From contig NZ_VTTM01000003.1 of assembly GCF_008364795.1 (NCBI RefSeq), forward strand, positions 186,001 through 250,000: a stretch of 64,000 nt of DNA, given 5' to 3'. A program made the position numbers and the translations under genes. The notes beneath the pieces were generated by a model. The model was not told the origin of the DNA. It saw only the letters and a program-made list of their open reading frames with translations, and did not search any database. Every line of letters starts with the position of its first letter. Position 1 is the first letter of the stretch. The DNA is from Azospirillum oryzae (GTDB lineage Bacteria > Pseudomonadota > Alphaproteobacteria > Azospirillales > Azospirillaceae). This document shows, piece after piece, positions 35,007-44,224 of the stretch.

Positions 35007-36131
35007 TTACCGGATCGCCGCGACCGCGCTGCCGATCACGCCGGGCAGCGGCCGGCTGTAATGGGTGTCGACCTCCACCTCGGCGCTCAGGCCGGTGCGG
35101 AGCGGCACGGCTGCGGCCCCCGACTGATCGCCGTCCGTCCCGTCGATGCGCAGGCGGACCGGTACCCTCTGCACCACCTTCACCCAATTGCCGGTGGCGT
35201 TCTGGGCGGGCAGGACCGAGAACTCCGATCCGGTACCGGCACCGATGCTCTCGACATGGGCAGTCAGGGTGCGTCCGGAATAGGCGTCGAGCACCACGGT
35301 CGCGGTCTGGCCGACCGCCATATGGGTCAGATCGGTTTCCTTGAAGTTCGCCTCGACCCAGCTCGACCCGCTCATCACCAGACTGACCGCCGACAGCCCG
35401 ACCGAGGCATATTGCCCGACCAGCAGCCGGTCGGTCTGGCTGACCACGCCGTCGGCCGGCGCCGTCACCACGGCATGGTCGAGGTCGCGCTGCGCCGTGG
35501 CCTTCTTCGCCAGCGCCTCCAGCACCATCGGATGGCGGTCGGTGGGGATGTCGGGATCGCCGCCCAGCGCGGCACGGGCGCTGACCACCGCCTGCTTCTC
35601 CGTGTTCAGGTCCTGCTGCGCCGCCATCAGGTCGTGGCGCACGGAATCATAGGTCGCGCGTGCGGCGACGCCGGTCTTCAGCAGGTCCTGCTGGCGCTGG
35701 AACTCGCGCTGCTCGAAGGCGACCTTCTCCTCCGCCGCGGCTTGCTTGGCCTGCGCCTCGCCCAGGTCTGCGCGCAACTGCTCCACCTTCAGCCGGGCCG
35801 ACGCCAGCGCGGCGTCCGCCTGCTGAAGCGCCAGCCGGTATGGCTCGTCATCGATGCGGAACAGCAGGTCGCCGCGATGGACCGGCTGGTTCTCGTGCAC
35901 CGCCACCTCGACGATGCGGCCGGAAACATCCGGGCTGATCGTCACCTTGTCCTGCTGGACATAGGCGTTGTCGGTCGAGACGTAGCGTCCGCCGACGACA
36001 TACTCATAGCCGCCGCCGACCGCCACCAGCAACGGCAAGGCGGCCATCAGCAGCCAGCGGCGCCAGCGCGTCCGGCGAACGGGCTTGGCGGCAGGACGGG
36101 TTTCGGTATCGCGGTCGGTCACGGCGGTCAT
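35007..36131 (-). CDS. emrA: HlyD-family adaptor of multidrug pump (EmrA)
   Basis: 374 residues. Cytoplasmic Arg-rich N-terminus, TM at about 25-45, then YVSTDNAYVQQDKVTISPDV, the classic EmrA entry, two lipoyl-like halves around a coiled coil (about 100-190) and a beta-barrel with SSWVEANFKETDL. Start taken at the ATG at 36131. The frame is open further upstream but without homology and overlapping the marR gene. Confidence 0.93.
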   Translation of the reverse strand: MTAVTDRDTETRPAAKPVRRTRWRRWLLMAALPLLVAVGGGYEYVVGGRYVSTDNAYVQQDKVTISPDVSGRIVEVAVHENQPVHRGDLLFRIDDEPYRLALQQADAALASARLKVEQLRADLGEAQAKQAAAEEKVAFEQREFQRQQDLLKTGVAARATYDSVRHDLMAAQQDLNTEKQAVVSARAALGGDPDIPTDRHPMVLEALAKKATAQRDLDHAVVTAPADGVVSQTDRLLVGQYASVGLSAVSLVMSGSSWVEANFKETDLTHMAVGQTATVVLDAYSGRTLTAHVESIGAGTGSEFSVLPAQNATGNWVKVVQRVPVRLRIDGTDGDQSGAAAVPLRTGLSAEVEVDTHYSRPLPGVIGSAVAAIR

Positions 36132-36165
36132 AGCGGTCGGGTCCCGAAGGAAAAAACGGAAAGCG

Positions 36166-36678
36166 TCAGGCCTTGGCGGCGATTTTCTCGGCAGCCGTCT
36201 TCTCGGCCGGTTCAGCCCGGCGGTCGGACAGGTTGGCGCGCATGTGGGCCAGCATCTCGACCAGCTTGGCCTCGGCATCGGACGGCAGACCGGCCAGCGC
36301 CTCCGCATAGATCCCGGTGGCGAGCGCCCGGCCCTGCTCCAGCACCGCATGCGCTTTCGGCGTCAGGTGCGGCAGGCGGGCACGCCGGTCGGTGGGGTCG
36401 GCACGACGCTCGATCCAGCCGCCCTCCTCCATGCGGTCGATCTGCCGGCAGAGCGTAATCGGTTCGATTTCCAGCAGATCGGCCAGAGCCGCCTGCTTGA
36501 TCCCCTCGTTCCGCGCCAGCGTGGCGATCACCGACCATTGCGCGCGGGTCAGGCCGAGATGGCGGGCGCGCTGGTCGAAACGGACACGCATCATGCGCGC
36601 CGTATCGGTCAGGACTGCACCCAAGCTCATCGAATGGGGGCTTGCAGAGCGGGAATCGGCGGCGGAGGACATCGGCAT
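36166..36678 (-). CDS. MarR-family transcriptional regulator
   Basis: Up to 170 residues (an internal ATG at 36630 would give 154). Winged helix: LTRAQWSVIATLARNEGIKQ, LADLLEIEPITLCRQIDRME as HTH, then the wing RRADPTDRRARLPHLTPKA. First gene of a marR-emrA-emrB transcript. Two matching palindromes lie within 50 bp upstream of its start, so it is probably an autorepressor released by a drug or phenolic compound. Confidence 0.92.
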   Translation of the reverse strand: MPMSSAADSRSASPHSMSLGAVLTDTARMMRVRFDQRARHLGLTRAQWSVIATLARNEGIKQAALADLLEIEPITLCRQIDRMEEGGWIERRADPTDRRARLPHLTPKAHAVLEQGRALATGIYAEALAGLPSDAEAKLVEMLAHMRANLSDRRAEPAEKTAAEKIAAKA

Positions 36679-36681
36679 ATC

Positions 36682-36725
36682 ATAAGCTTGCTTATCGGTT
36701 TCGATGAATTAATAAGCCTGCTTAT
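36682..36725. promoter_or_regulatory. Twin MarR operators
   Basis: Two 14-bp palindromes, ATAAGCTTGCTTAT (36682-36695) and ATAAGCCTGCTTAT (36712-36725), have identical arms and are spaced exactly 30 bp apart, about three helical turns. The first ends 4 bp from the marR start codon, consistent with repression of the marR-emrAB operon. Confidence 0.85.
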
Positions 36726-36896
36726 CATCGGCAATCCTCGCGGCGTGCATGGCAGGGCCTCGCCGGCGTCGCGCCTCAGGCATGTGAGACAGGATCGCGC
36801 CTCTGGCGCGCGCGACAGGAGATTGCTAAGGTGCCCACCCGTTTCGTTCCATTCCTTTCGCCAACTCGCCCGAATCGACCAGCTGAGGACCGATCC

Positions 36897-38762
36897 ATGC
36901 CGCACTACCGTTCCCGCACCTCCACCCACGGCCGCAACATGGCGGGCGCGCGCGGCCTGTGGCGGGCGACCGGCATGAAGGACGGCGATTTCGGCAAGCC
37001 GATCATCGCCATCGCCAATTCCTTCACCCAGTTCGTACCCGGACACGTCCACCTGAAGGATCTGGGCCAGCTGGTCGCCCGCGAGATCGAGAAGGCCGGC
37101 GGCGTGGCGAAGGAGTTCAACACCATCGCGGTGGATGACGGCATCGCCATGGGCCATGGCGGCATGCTGTACAGCCTGCCCTCGCGCGAGCTGATCGCCG
37201 ACGCGGTGGAGTACATGGCGAACGCGCACTGCGCCGACGCGCTGGTCTGCATCTCCAACTGCGACAAGATCACGCCCGGCATGCTGATGGCCGCGATGCG
37301 CCTGAACATCCCGGCGGTCTTCGTCTCCGGCGGCCCGATGGAGGCCGGCAAGGTCAAGTGGCGCGGCAAGGTCAAGTCGGTCGACCTGATCGACGCCATG
37401 GTCGCCGCCGCCGACCCGACCGTCTCCGATGAAGAGGCGGCGGAGATGGAGCGCGGATCCTGCCCGACCTGCGGTTCCTGCTCCGGCATGTTCACCGCCA
37501 ACTCGATGAACTGCCTGACCGAGGCGCTGGGCCTGTCGCTGCCCGGCAACGGCACCATCCTGGCGACCCACGCCGACCGCAAGGAACTGTTCCTCGCCGC
37601 CGGCCGCCTCGCCGTCGATCTCTGCCGCCGCTGGTATCAGGAGGAGGACGCCACCGCCCTGCCGCGCGGGATCGCCAGCAAGGCGGCGTTCGAGAATGCG
37701 ATGACGCTCGACATCGCCATGGGCGGCTCGACCAACACCGTCCTGCACATCCTGGCCGCGGCGCAGGAAGGCGGCATCGACTTCACGATGGCCGACATCG
37801 ACCGGCTGTCGCGCCACGTCCCCAACGTCTGCAAGGTCGCCCCGGCGGTGGCCGACGTCCATATCGAGGACGTGCACCGTGCCGGCGGCATCTTCGGCAT
37901 CCTGGGCGAACTGGACCGCGCCGGCCTGTTGAACCGCGAAGCCCCCACCGTCCATGCTCCGACGCTGGGTGACGCGCTGGACCGTTGGGACGTGATGCGC
38001 ACACAGGACCAGTCCGTCCACACCCTGTACCGGGCCGCCCCCGGCGGCATCCCGACCGTCGTGCCCTTCAGCCAGGAGCGCCGCTGGCCGGAGCTGGACC
38101 TCGACCGAGAGAAGGGCGTGATCCGCAAGGCCGAGAACGCCTTCAGCCAGGATGGCGGCCTCGCCGTGCTGTATGGCAACATCGCTGAGAACGGTTGCAT
38201 CGTGAAGACGGCGGGCGTCGATGCCTCCAACCTCGTCTTCGCCGGGCCGGCCCGCGTGTTCGAGAGCCAGGACGACGCCGTCGCCGGCATTCTGGGCGAC
38301 GTGGTCAAGGCGGGCGAGGTGGTGGTCATCCGCTACGAGGGTCCGCGCGGCGGCCCCGGCATGCAGGAAATGCTGTACCCGACCAGCTACCTGAAGTCGA
38401 AGGGGCTAGGCAAGGCCTGCGCACTGGTCACCGACGGCCGTTTCTCCGGCGGCACGTCGGGGCTTTCGATCGGCCATGTCTCGCCGGAAGCGGCGCAGGG
38501 CGGCGCCATCGGACTGGTGCAGGACGGCGACCGCATCGAGATCGACATCCCCAACCGCATCATCCGCCTCGCCGTCGATGACCAGGAGATGCAGCGCCGC
38601 CGCGATGCGATGAACGCCAAGGGTGTCGACGCCTGGAAGCCGGCCAGCCGCGACCGCGTGGTTTCCCCGGCGCTCCGCGCCTATGCCGCCTTGACGACCA
38701 GTGCCGACCGAGGCGCCGTGCGCGACGTGTCCCAGGTGGAGAATATCGCCGTCCGCCGCTGA
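36897..38762 (+). CDS. ilvD: Dihydroxy-acid dehydratase
   Basis: Iron-sulfur enzyme (621 residues) of branched-chain amino acid biosynthesis, converting dihydroxy-isovalerate and -methylvalerate to the keto acids. Cluster ligands are seen in [12 protein letters not shown] and [19 protein letters not shown]. The N-terminus [20 protein letters not shown] matches the E. coli-type enzyme. GAGGA lies 8 bases before the ATG at 36897. Transcribed alone, with a strong terminator after it. A core metabolic gene on what appears to be a plasmid-type replicon. Confidence 0.96.
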   Translation: MPHYRSRTSTHGRNMAGARGLWRATGMKDGDFGKPIIAIANSFTQFVPGHVHLKDLGQLVAREIEKAGGVAKEFNTIAVDDGIAMGHGGMLYSLPSRELIADAVEYMANAHCADALVCISNCDKITPGMLMAAMRLNIPAVFVSGGPMEAGKVKWRGKVKSVDLIDAMVAAADPTVSDEEAAEMERGSCPTCGSCSGMFTANSMNCLTEALGLSLPGNGTILATHADRKELFLAAGRLAVDLCRRWYQEEDATALPRGIASKAAFENAMTLDIAMGGSTNTVLHILAAAQEGGIDFTMADIDRLSRHVPNVCKVAPAVADVHIEDVHRAGGIFGILGELDRAGLLNREAPTVHAPTLGDALDRWDVMRTQDQSVHTLYRAAPGGIPTVVPFSQERRWPELDLDREKGVIRKAENAFSQDGGLAVLYGNIAENGCIVKTAGVDASNLVFAGPARVFESQDDAVAGILGDVVKAGEVVVIRYEGPRGGPGMQEMLYPTSYLKSKGLGKACALVTDGRFSGGTSGLSIGHVSPEAAQGGAIGLVQDGDRIEIDIPNRIIRLAVDDQEMQRRRDAMNAKGVDAWKPASRDRVVSPALRAYAALTTSADRGAVRDVSQVENIAVRR

Positions 38763-38837
38763 GCCAGGTTGCCCCTGGCCAGCGTCAACCGCGGCCGAGT
38801 CCGGCACAGCGGATATTCATCACAAGTAACAATCAAG

Positions 38838-38867
38838 GCGCCGCGCAAGTCGCGGCGCTTTCTTTTT
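38838..38867 (+). terminator. Rho-independent terminator of ilvD
   Basis: GCGCCGCG / CGCGGCGC stem (38838-38845 with 38851-38858), 5-nt loop, then TTTCTTTTT. It lies 76 bp after the ilvD stop and separates it from the cyclase-like gene. Confidence 0.92.
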
Positions 38868-39001
38868 GCCCCGAATTACATACACCGATATGTTGGCTTC
38901 CGCCTGCGCGAAAATCTTAGGGCGATACATCGCTCGGATGTTCGCAAAATTCGAATTGCATGCTCTAATATGCCAACGCGAATTCCGCAAAGGGGGCGGA
39001 C

Positions 39002-42000
39002 ATGGCGGACACCATGTTGGGCACAGCGACGGACGAAGGCCGTCCTTGGCAGGAGGCATCACGCCTGCCGGGCGACAAGCCGCGCGAGCGCAAGGTGGTA
39101 ACGGCGATGTTCGTCGACATCGTCCGCTCCTCCGCCATCGTGGCCGGTAGGGATCCGGAGGATGCGGACGACCTGCTCCTCTCCATTCTGGATCGCGTGA
39201 CGGAGGCGGTGCCGCGTTTCGAAGGCACGGTGACGCAGATGCTGGGCGATGGTTTCCTGGCGACCTTCGGCGCCCCCGGCGCCAAGGAGGACCACGCCCT
39301 GCGCGCCTGCCTGGCTGCCCAGGACATCCTCAGCGCCACCCGTGATGAACATGGAAAGCCGCTTTTCCAGATCCGCATCGGCATCAGTTCCGGCGACGCC
39401 GTGACCCATGTGGTGACCAACGGCCTGTGGACCGACTATCGTGCCGTCGGTGAATGCGTGCACATGGCCGCCAAGCTGCAGCAGCGCGCCGCCCCCGACA
39501 CCGCTCAGCTCAGCCGCGACACGCTAGACCTGATCCCGGTCGGCGTGACGGCGCGCCCGATGGGAAGCCTGCGTTTGTCCGACGAGGTGGAGCCGATGCC
39601 GGCCTTCCTGCTCGACGGAGCCCGCGCCGTTCGCCGCACCGCCACCGACCTGCTGTCCGCAACCGATGCCCCCTATGTCGGCCGCGAGCAGGAGGTGGCA
39701 ACACTGTTCGCCATCACCGATTCGGTGGAGGCCGGGGCGTCGGCTCAGCTCCTGCTGCAGGGGGATGCCGGAATCGGCAAATCGCGGCTGGTGGGAGAGT
39801 TTCTGCGCGATCCGCGCAGCCGGCGCTGGACCCTTCTGCAATGGCCGCAGATGCCGATCCGCCGGCTGGCCGATCCCGACGACCTCGAAGCGGTGGCGCT
39901 GAGCCTGGCGGAGCAGGTGGCCGGCCGCGCCAGCGAGGAGGGTGTCGGCTGGGTTTGCGAGGCCGCGGGCCGCCGGTCCGGTTCGCTGGCGGGCGACGCC
40001 GTGCGGACGCTGTTCGGCCTGCCGGGGCTGGACCCGCTGTGGAGCGGACTTGACGCAGCGCAGCGTCTGTCGCTGGGCATCGAAGGTCTGGTGGGGGCGA
40101 CGCTTGAACTGGCGGCTCCGGTCCCAATGCATGATGGCGCCGAGACCGATGGCGAGGGGATCGTGGGCCGGCCGCTGCTGGTCCTGGTGGAGGATGCGCA
40201 TTGGGCGCGGCCGGTGATGGTGCGGCTGCTGGATCGGTTGGCGGAGGCGCTGCCGGGGTCCGGGTCGCGCCTGCTGCTGCTCGCCACCCGGCGACCGCCG
40301 CCGCTTGGACCGGAATCTCGGGAGCAGGGCTGGAACGGCCGGCCGGGCGGACGGCGCATGGAATTGGGCATGCTGTCGCCAGATCAGGTGCAGAGTTTCC
40401 TGGCCCATTGGCTGGGGCCGGACTGGTCGCTGGTGGAGTTGAAGGTCCAGGTCGCCACCCGCTGCCAGGGCGTTCCGCTTTATCTGGAAGAGGTTCTGCG
40501 CACGCTGGAGGCATCCAACGCCATTGAAGGTTCGCCGGGTTCCTACCGGCTGATCGACCCGCTGGTGGTCGACAAGCTGCCGCGCACGCTGCACGCGCTG
40601 CTGGGCGAGCGCATGGACCTGATGACGCTGGAGCGACGCCGGCTGCTGATGAACGCCGCCGTGATCGGCAACACCTTCGACGTCGGGCTGCTGCATGCGC
40701 TGACCCCTCTGTCGATGCCGATCCTGTCCGATACTCTGGCCTATCTGGAACGCGCCGGCTTCGTGCTGCGCACCCGCCTGCTGCCCAACCTGGAATATTC
40801 CTTCAAGCACGCGCTGATCCAGGAGGTCGCCTACGCCACCCTGACGAAGTCCGACCGCCGGGCGCTTCATGCCCGCGTGTTGGAGGCATTGCGCCACCGC
40901 CGCGACGCCGACCTGCCCAACCGCCTGGACCTGCTGGCCCACCACGCCTTCAAGGCGGAGAACTGGCCAGCCGCGCACCTGTTCGGCCGGCGTGCCGGTG
41001 TGCGAGCGGAACTGCGCTCCCGGTTGGAGGACGCGAGCCGGCATTACCGAAACGCCTTGGCCGCGCTTGACCGCTGCCCGGACACGACGCGCAATCGACT
41101 GCGGCGGATTGACGGCTCCATTGCGCTTGCGCGCGCCAATCTTCCGCGCGGACTCACAGACACTGCACATCCACTGGAACAGGCTCGGCAACTTTCACTA
41201 GCAATACCCGATGTGCGCCGCTACGCACGGGCCTCTTCGATGATGGCAGCAACGGAATGGGCGCATGGAAACATCGACCAAGCAATTCAGTACAGCGAGC
41301 AAGGTCTGGGAGCCGACAACGGCAAATTTGATCTGAACACCCGCGTTCAGCTTCTGGTTCGGTATGGCGGTGTTCTAGCCGAGAAAGGTCGTTTCAGTGA
41401 TAGTTGCCGCATTCTCGGCGTGGCGCGCAAGATGCTCACAGGTGCTCAACCTAGGGACCGATTCGGGCTTGCCACCATCGGTGAGGTCGGAGTACTGGCA
41501 AACCTAGCTCGCAGTTTTGCTGAAATGGGCTGCGAGGCCGAGGCCAACTCCATTGCTTTAAGTGCGGTGGAAGCTGCCGAAGTTAGTGCACATAATTTTT
41601 CGAGACTATTCGCGCTCGAACACTTAGGCTTGGTGCATCTCCTGCTCGACAATCATGTCAATGCGCTACCTCACTTGGAGATGGCGCTGGAACTCTGCGG
41701 CACGACCAACTCAAAGCTCCACAGAGCCTTTCTTCTTGGCGCCTCAGGTTATGCACAAGTGCATTGCGGACGAATAGATGATGGCCTGAATTTACTTAAG
41801 GATTCCTTGCTTTCTGCTCGCAGCGAAGGCGGAAATGCTTACATTCACCAAGTTCATATCTGGTTTGGCGAGACGTGCTTGTTAACTGGTGACGTGTCGG
41901 CAGCCCTGCATCAAGCGCTTCTCGTACAGGATTCCGCGAAAAGAACCGGTAGAGATGGCTATCTTATAAAAGCACGCGCTCTTGAAGCTGAGGCTGCATT

Positions 42001-42127
42001 TGTCCAAAGTGGTGGAGCTGGCTACGCAGCTCAAATGCTGTCACAGGCAGAACAGGACGCACGCAATTTATTAATGTCCCGTGTTGCGGCGAGATGCACC
42101 AGACGCAAGAGAGAAATCGCCATTTAA
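39002..42127 (+). CDS. Class III cyclase-like / AAA ATPase / TPR regulatory protein
   Basis: 1041 residues. Cyclase homology domain at about 32-180, AAA-type ATPase (Walker A GDAGIGKS at 254-261, Walker B-like LLVLVEDAHWARP) and TPR-like helical repeats from about 640 to the end. Metal Asp residues are kept (D39 in FVDIV, D83 in GDGF), and D145 is present, but the usual adenine-selecting Lys is Gln79, the transition-state Asn is His154 and the Arg is Lys158. Cyclase activity is therefore uncertain. The last 310 codons are far less GC-rich than the rest. Upstream of a CRP site and CRP-type gene, which makes a cAMP role attractive. Confidence 0.85.
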   Translation: MADTMLGTATDEGRPWQEASRLPGDKPRERKVVTAMFVDIVRSSAIVAGRDPEDADDLLLSILDRVTEAVPRFEGTVTQMLGDGFLATFGAPGAKEDHALRACLAAQDILSATRDEHGKPLFQIRIGISSGDAVTHVVTNGLWTDYRAVGECVHMAAKLQQRAAPDTAQLSRDTLDLIPVGVTARPMGSLRLSDEVEPMPAFLLDGARAVRRTATDLLSATDAPYVGREQEVATLFAITDSVEAGASAQLLLQGDAGIGKSRLVGEFLRDPRSRRWTLLQWPQMPIRRLADPDDLEAVALSLAEQVAGRASEEGVGWVCEAAGRRSGSLAGDAVRTLFGLPGLDPLWSGLDAAQRLSLGIEGLVGATLELAAPVPMHDGAETDGEGIVGRPLLVLVEDAHWARPVMVRLLDRLAEALPGSGSRLLLLATRRPPPLGPESREQGWNGRPGGRRMELGMLSPDQVQSFLAHWLGPDWSLVELKVQVATRCQGVPLYLEEVLRTLEASNAIEGSPGSYRLIDPLVVDKLPRTLHALLGERMDLMTLERRRLLMNAAVIGNTFDVGLLHALTPLSMPILSDTLAYLERAGFVLRTRLLPNLEYSFKHALIQEVAYATLTKSDRRALHARVLEALRHRRDADLPNRLDLLAHHAFKAENWPAAHLFGRRAGVRAELRSRLEDASRHYRNALAALDRCPDTTRNRLRRIDGSIALARANLPRGLTDTAHPLEQARQLSLAIPDVRRYARASSMMAATEWAHGNIDQAIQYSEQGLGADNGKFDLNTRVQLLVRYGGVLAEKGRFSDSCRILGVARKMLTGAQPRDRFGLATIGEVGVLANLARSFAEMGCEAEANSIALSAVEAAEVSAHNFSRLFALEHLGLVHLLLDNHVNALPHLEMALELCGTTNSKLHRAFLLGASGYAQVHCGRIDDGLNLLKDSLLSARSEGGNAYIHQVHIWFGETCLLTGDVSAALHQALLVQDSAKRTGRDGYLIKARALEAEAAFVQSGGAGYAAQMLSQAEQDARNLLMSRVAARCTRRKREIAI

Positions 42128-42172
42128 TGAATTCAAGGTCATAATGGAAAAAACACTGCTACGACCTACCAA

Positions 42173-42463
42173 TCAGCGGCTTTCGGCTTGTCGGTAATAA
42201 TCAAGAACGTAGTTGCGGATAGCACTTGTAAGTGGCGTGCCTGACGGCCGCAGTGCATCCACGTCTCGACAAAGCTCCTGAACAGGTCTGCGCTCTTTAC
42301 GGGCAATATCGTCCAACCCGCTCCAAACCACAGCCTCCAAACGAAGGCGGGCGCGCCGATCAGGCAACGGAATGGTACGCGACACCATCGTAGGCCAAGT
42401 CATCAAGGCGCTGAGATCAATGATGCCAGGCATGTGATCAACGGCCTTCTTTTGAATGAACAT
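42173..42463 (-). CDS. Ribbon-helix-helix domain protein (RHH_4 type)
   Basis: 97 residues. The core RLEAVVWSGLDDIARKE, then an acidic helix and SAIRNYVLDYYRQAE, matches the PF13467 ribbon-helix-helix pattern of alphaproteobacterial DNA-binding proteins. The ATG at 42463 is chosen because GGGAGGAG precedes it; an upstream ATG at 42511 would add 16 residues. Convergent with the cyclase-like gene and divergent from the peptide gene, with the CRP site between. A paralogue is encoded at 45869-46249. Confidence 0.8.
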   Translation of the reverse strand: MFIQKKAVDHMPGIIDLSALMTWPTMVSRTIPLPDRRARLRLEAVVWSGLDDIARKERRPVQELCRDVDALRPSGTPLTSAIRNYVLDYYRQAESR

Positions 42464-42554
42464 GGGCCCACTCCTCCCGTGCGCTATGGGACAGCTTTGC
42501 GCGCGGCACAACTCTGTCTGCTCATCTGTCTAGCCCCGGATGCGAAACCGGCAC

Positions 42555-42570
42555 TGTGAAGTTTTTCACA
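42555..42570. promoter_or_regulatory. Perfect CRP/cAMP-receptor-type binding site
   Basis: TGTGAAGTTTTTCACA fits TGTGA-N6-TCACA with no mismatch. It lies 64 bp before the peptide ATG and 92 bp before the divergent ribbon-helix-helix start. A looser inverted pair GTGAA-N11-TTCAC follows at 42590-42610. The CRP-type gene at 45051 carries the recognition-helix residues expected for such a site. Confidence 0.8.
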
Positions 42571-42633
42571 GCCGAACATCCCTTCGAATGTGAAGAGTTC
42601 GCCCATTCACCACACACTTGAAGGAGAAGCTTC

Positions 42634-42831
42634 ATGAACGTTTCGATCTCCCAGGCTTCGATGATCCGCGGCGCCGACGGCCGTCTGTATGCCGTGACCG
42701 CCCATGGCGTGTCGGAAGTCGCCGACAGCGCCATCGCCACCGCCCGCACCCACATCCGTTCCGGTGACCGCGCCGGCTTCCAGTCCTCCGACCATGAAGC
42801 TGCCCGCATCCTGATCACCCCGGGCGCCTGA
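42634..42831 (+). CDS. Small peptide upstream of YcaO-TfuA, candidate precursor
   Basis: 65 residues, not recognised. AAGGAGA lies 8 bases before the ATG. It starts MNVSISQASMIRGADGR and ends AARILITPGA; it contains no Cys, Trp or Lys, but 12 Ser/Thr and 3 His. Its place as first gene before ycaO and tfuA is that of a precursor peptide. Without Cys, a thiazole product is unlikely; backbone thioamidation or Ser/Thr azoline formation would remain possible. A small regulatory or substrate-mimic protein is an alternative. Confidence 0.72.
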   Translation: MNVSISQASMIRGADGRLYAVTAHGVSEVADSAIATARTHIRSGDRAGFQSSDHEAARILITPGA

Positions 42832-42858
42832 TCGGGTTCCCGGTTCCGGTTCTTCGGA

Positions 42859-42899
42859 CCGTGGCCACCAGCGCCGCTTCAGGTGCTGACCGGCCACGG
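42859..42899 (+). other. Hairpin between peptide gene and ycaO
   Basis: CCGTGGCC (42859-42866) pairs with GGCCACGG (42892-42899), and inner CAGC/GCTG can extend the stem. It lies in the 121-bp gap after the peptide stop. There is no T run, so it is more likely an mRNA stabiliser or partial attenuator that would raise peptide output over enzyme output. Confidence 0.5.
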
Positions 42900-42952
42900 A
42901 CCCGGGAACGGGACGCGCCCTCTCGATTCTCCTCCGCCTCGGACAAGCCGCG

Positions 42953-44224
42953 ATGCCCTTCGATCTGCTCGATGTCAAAGCCTCCGTTTCGGATGCGGTG
43001 AAGGCCCACACGGTCGGCACCCACCGGGTCATGGCGCCCGAACAGACCCTGGCACGGGTCGCCCCGTTCCTGCCGATCATGGGGATCACCCGGGTCGCCA
43101 ACGTCACCGGACTGGATGCCGTCGGCATTCCGGTGGTGATGGTGACGCGGCCGAACTCGCGCTCCATCTCGGTGTCGCAGGGCAAGGGAGTGACGCTCGC
43201 CGCCGCCAAGGCGTCGGGGGTCATGGAGTCGATCGAGAGCTATCACGCCGAACGCATCACCCTGCCGCTGAAGTTCGCCAGCTTCGAGGAGCTGCGCTGG
43301 ACCCACCCGGTGGTGGACGTCGACCGCCTGCCCCGGCTGTCGACCGGCAGCTTCAACCCCAACAGCCCCATCCTGTGGATCGAGGGGCAGGATTTGCTGA
43401 ACGGCGGCCCGAAATGGGTTCCGTTCGAGATGGTCCACCTGAATTTCACCGTGCCGATGGCCCCCGGCCACGGCGCCTTCCTGGCCGGCTCCAACGGGCT
43501 GGCGTCGGGCAACCACAAGGTGGAGGCGATCAGCCACGCCGTCACCGAACTGGTGGAGCGCGACGCGACCACCCTGTGGCGCCTGCAGGATCCAATTGGC
43601 CAAGCGACGACCCGCATCGACCTTGACAGCATCGACGATCCGGTCTGCCGCTCGCTGATCGACCGGTTCGAAGCATCCGGCGTCGCCGTCGGCGTGTGGG
43701 AGACCACCAGCGACGTCGGCTTGCCCGCTTTCCTCTGCCGCATCGTCGAGCGCGAGGAGATGCCCCAGCACTCCATCCGCCCGGCCACCGGCATGGGTTG
43801 CCATGCGGCGCGCGAGATCGCCCTGTCCCGCGCCCTGACAGAGGCGGCGCAGAGCCGCCTGACCTTCATCGCCGGCGCCCGCGACGACATGCCCCGCGCC
43901 GAGTATGAGCGCCACCTCGACCCTGCCCATCACGCCCGCTGGAAGGCCATGATCGTGGAGGGCGCCGGCCGGCGCTCCTTCCACCATTGTCCGACCAGCA
44001 CCGCCCCCACCATCGAGGCCGACCTCGCCCACCAGCTCGACCGGCTGCGCGCCGTCGGCATCGAGGAGGCGGTGGCGGTCGACCTGACCAAGCCGGAATT
44101 CGGCATCCCCGTCGTGCGCGTCGTTGTGCCGGGGTTGGAGGGTGCCGACGAATCCCCCGATTACCTGCTGGGCGAACGCGGCCTGCGCGTGCTCGGCGCC
44201 CAAGCCATGGAGAAGGCGGCATGA
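42953..44224 (+). CDS. YcaO-domain ATP-dependent cyclodehydratase / thioamide-forming enzyme
   Basis: 423 residues. YcaO proteins activate a peptide amide oxygen with ATP. ATP/Mg motifs: SQGKG at 75-79, ESIE at 92-95, and ELVERDA at 199-205, with RALTEAAQSR later. The C-terminal Pro-rich tail typical of azoline-forming YcaO is absent. The stop overlaps the tfuA ATG (ATGA). TfuA partners are known to supply sulfur-transfer function in thioamide formation (methanogen McrA, thioviridamide-type peptides), so backbone thioamidation is the leading inference. Confidence 0.9.
   Translation: MPFDLLDVKASVSDAVKAHTVGTHRVMAPEQTLARVAPFLPIMGITRVANVTGLDAVGIPVVMVTRPNSRSISVSQGKGVTLAAAKASGVMESIESYHAERITLPLKFASFEELRWTHPVVDVDRLPRLSTGSFNPNSPILWIEGQDLLNGGPKWVPFEMVHLNFTVPMAPGHGAFLAGSNGLASGNHKVEAISHAVTELVERDATTLWRLQDPIGQATTRIDLDSIDDPVCRSLIDRFEASGVAVGVWETTSDVGLPAFLCRIVEREEMPQHSIRPATGMGCHAAREIALSRALTEAAQSRLTFIAGARDDMPRAEYERHLDPAHHARWKAMIVEGAGRRSFHHCPTSTAPTIEADLAHQLDRLRAVGIEEAVAVDLTKPEFGIPVVRVVVPGLEGADESPDYLLGERGLRVLGAQAMEKAA

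Noticed and set aside
42589..42610. Second CRP-like site near the peptide gene
   Set aside because: TGTGA is present, but the inverted half is spaced by 12 rather than 6 bases and ends TCACC, so it does not fit CRP geometry.
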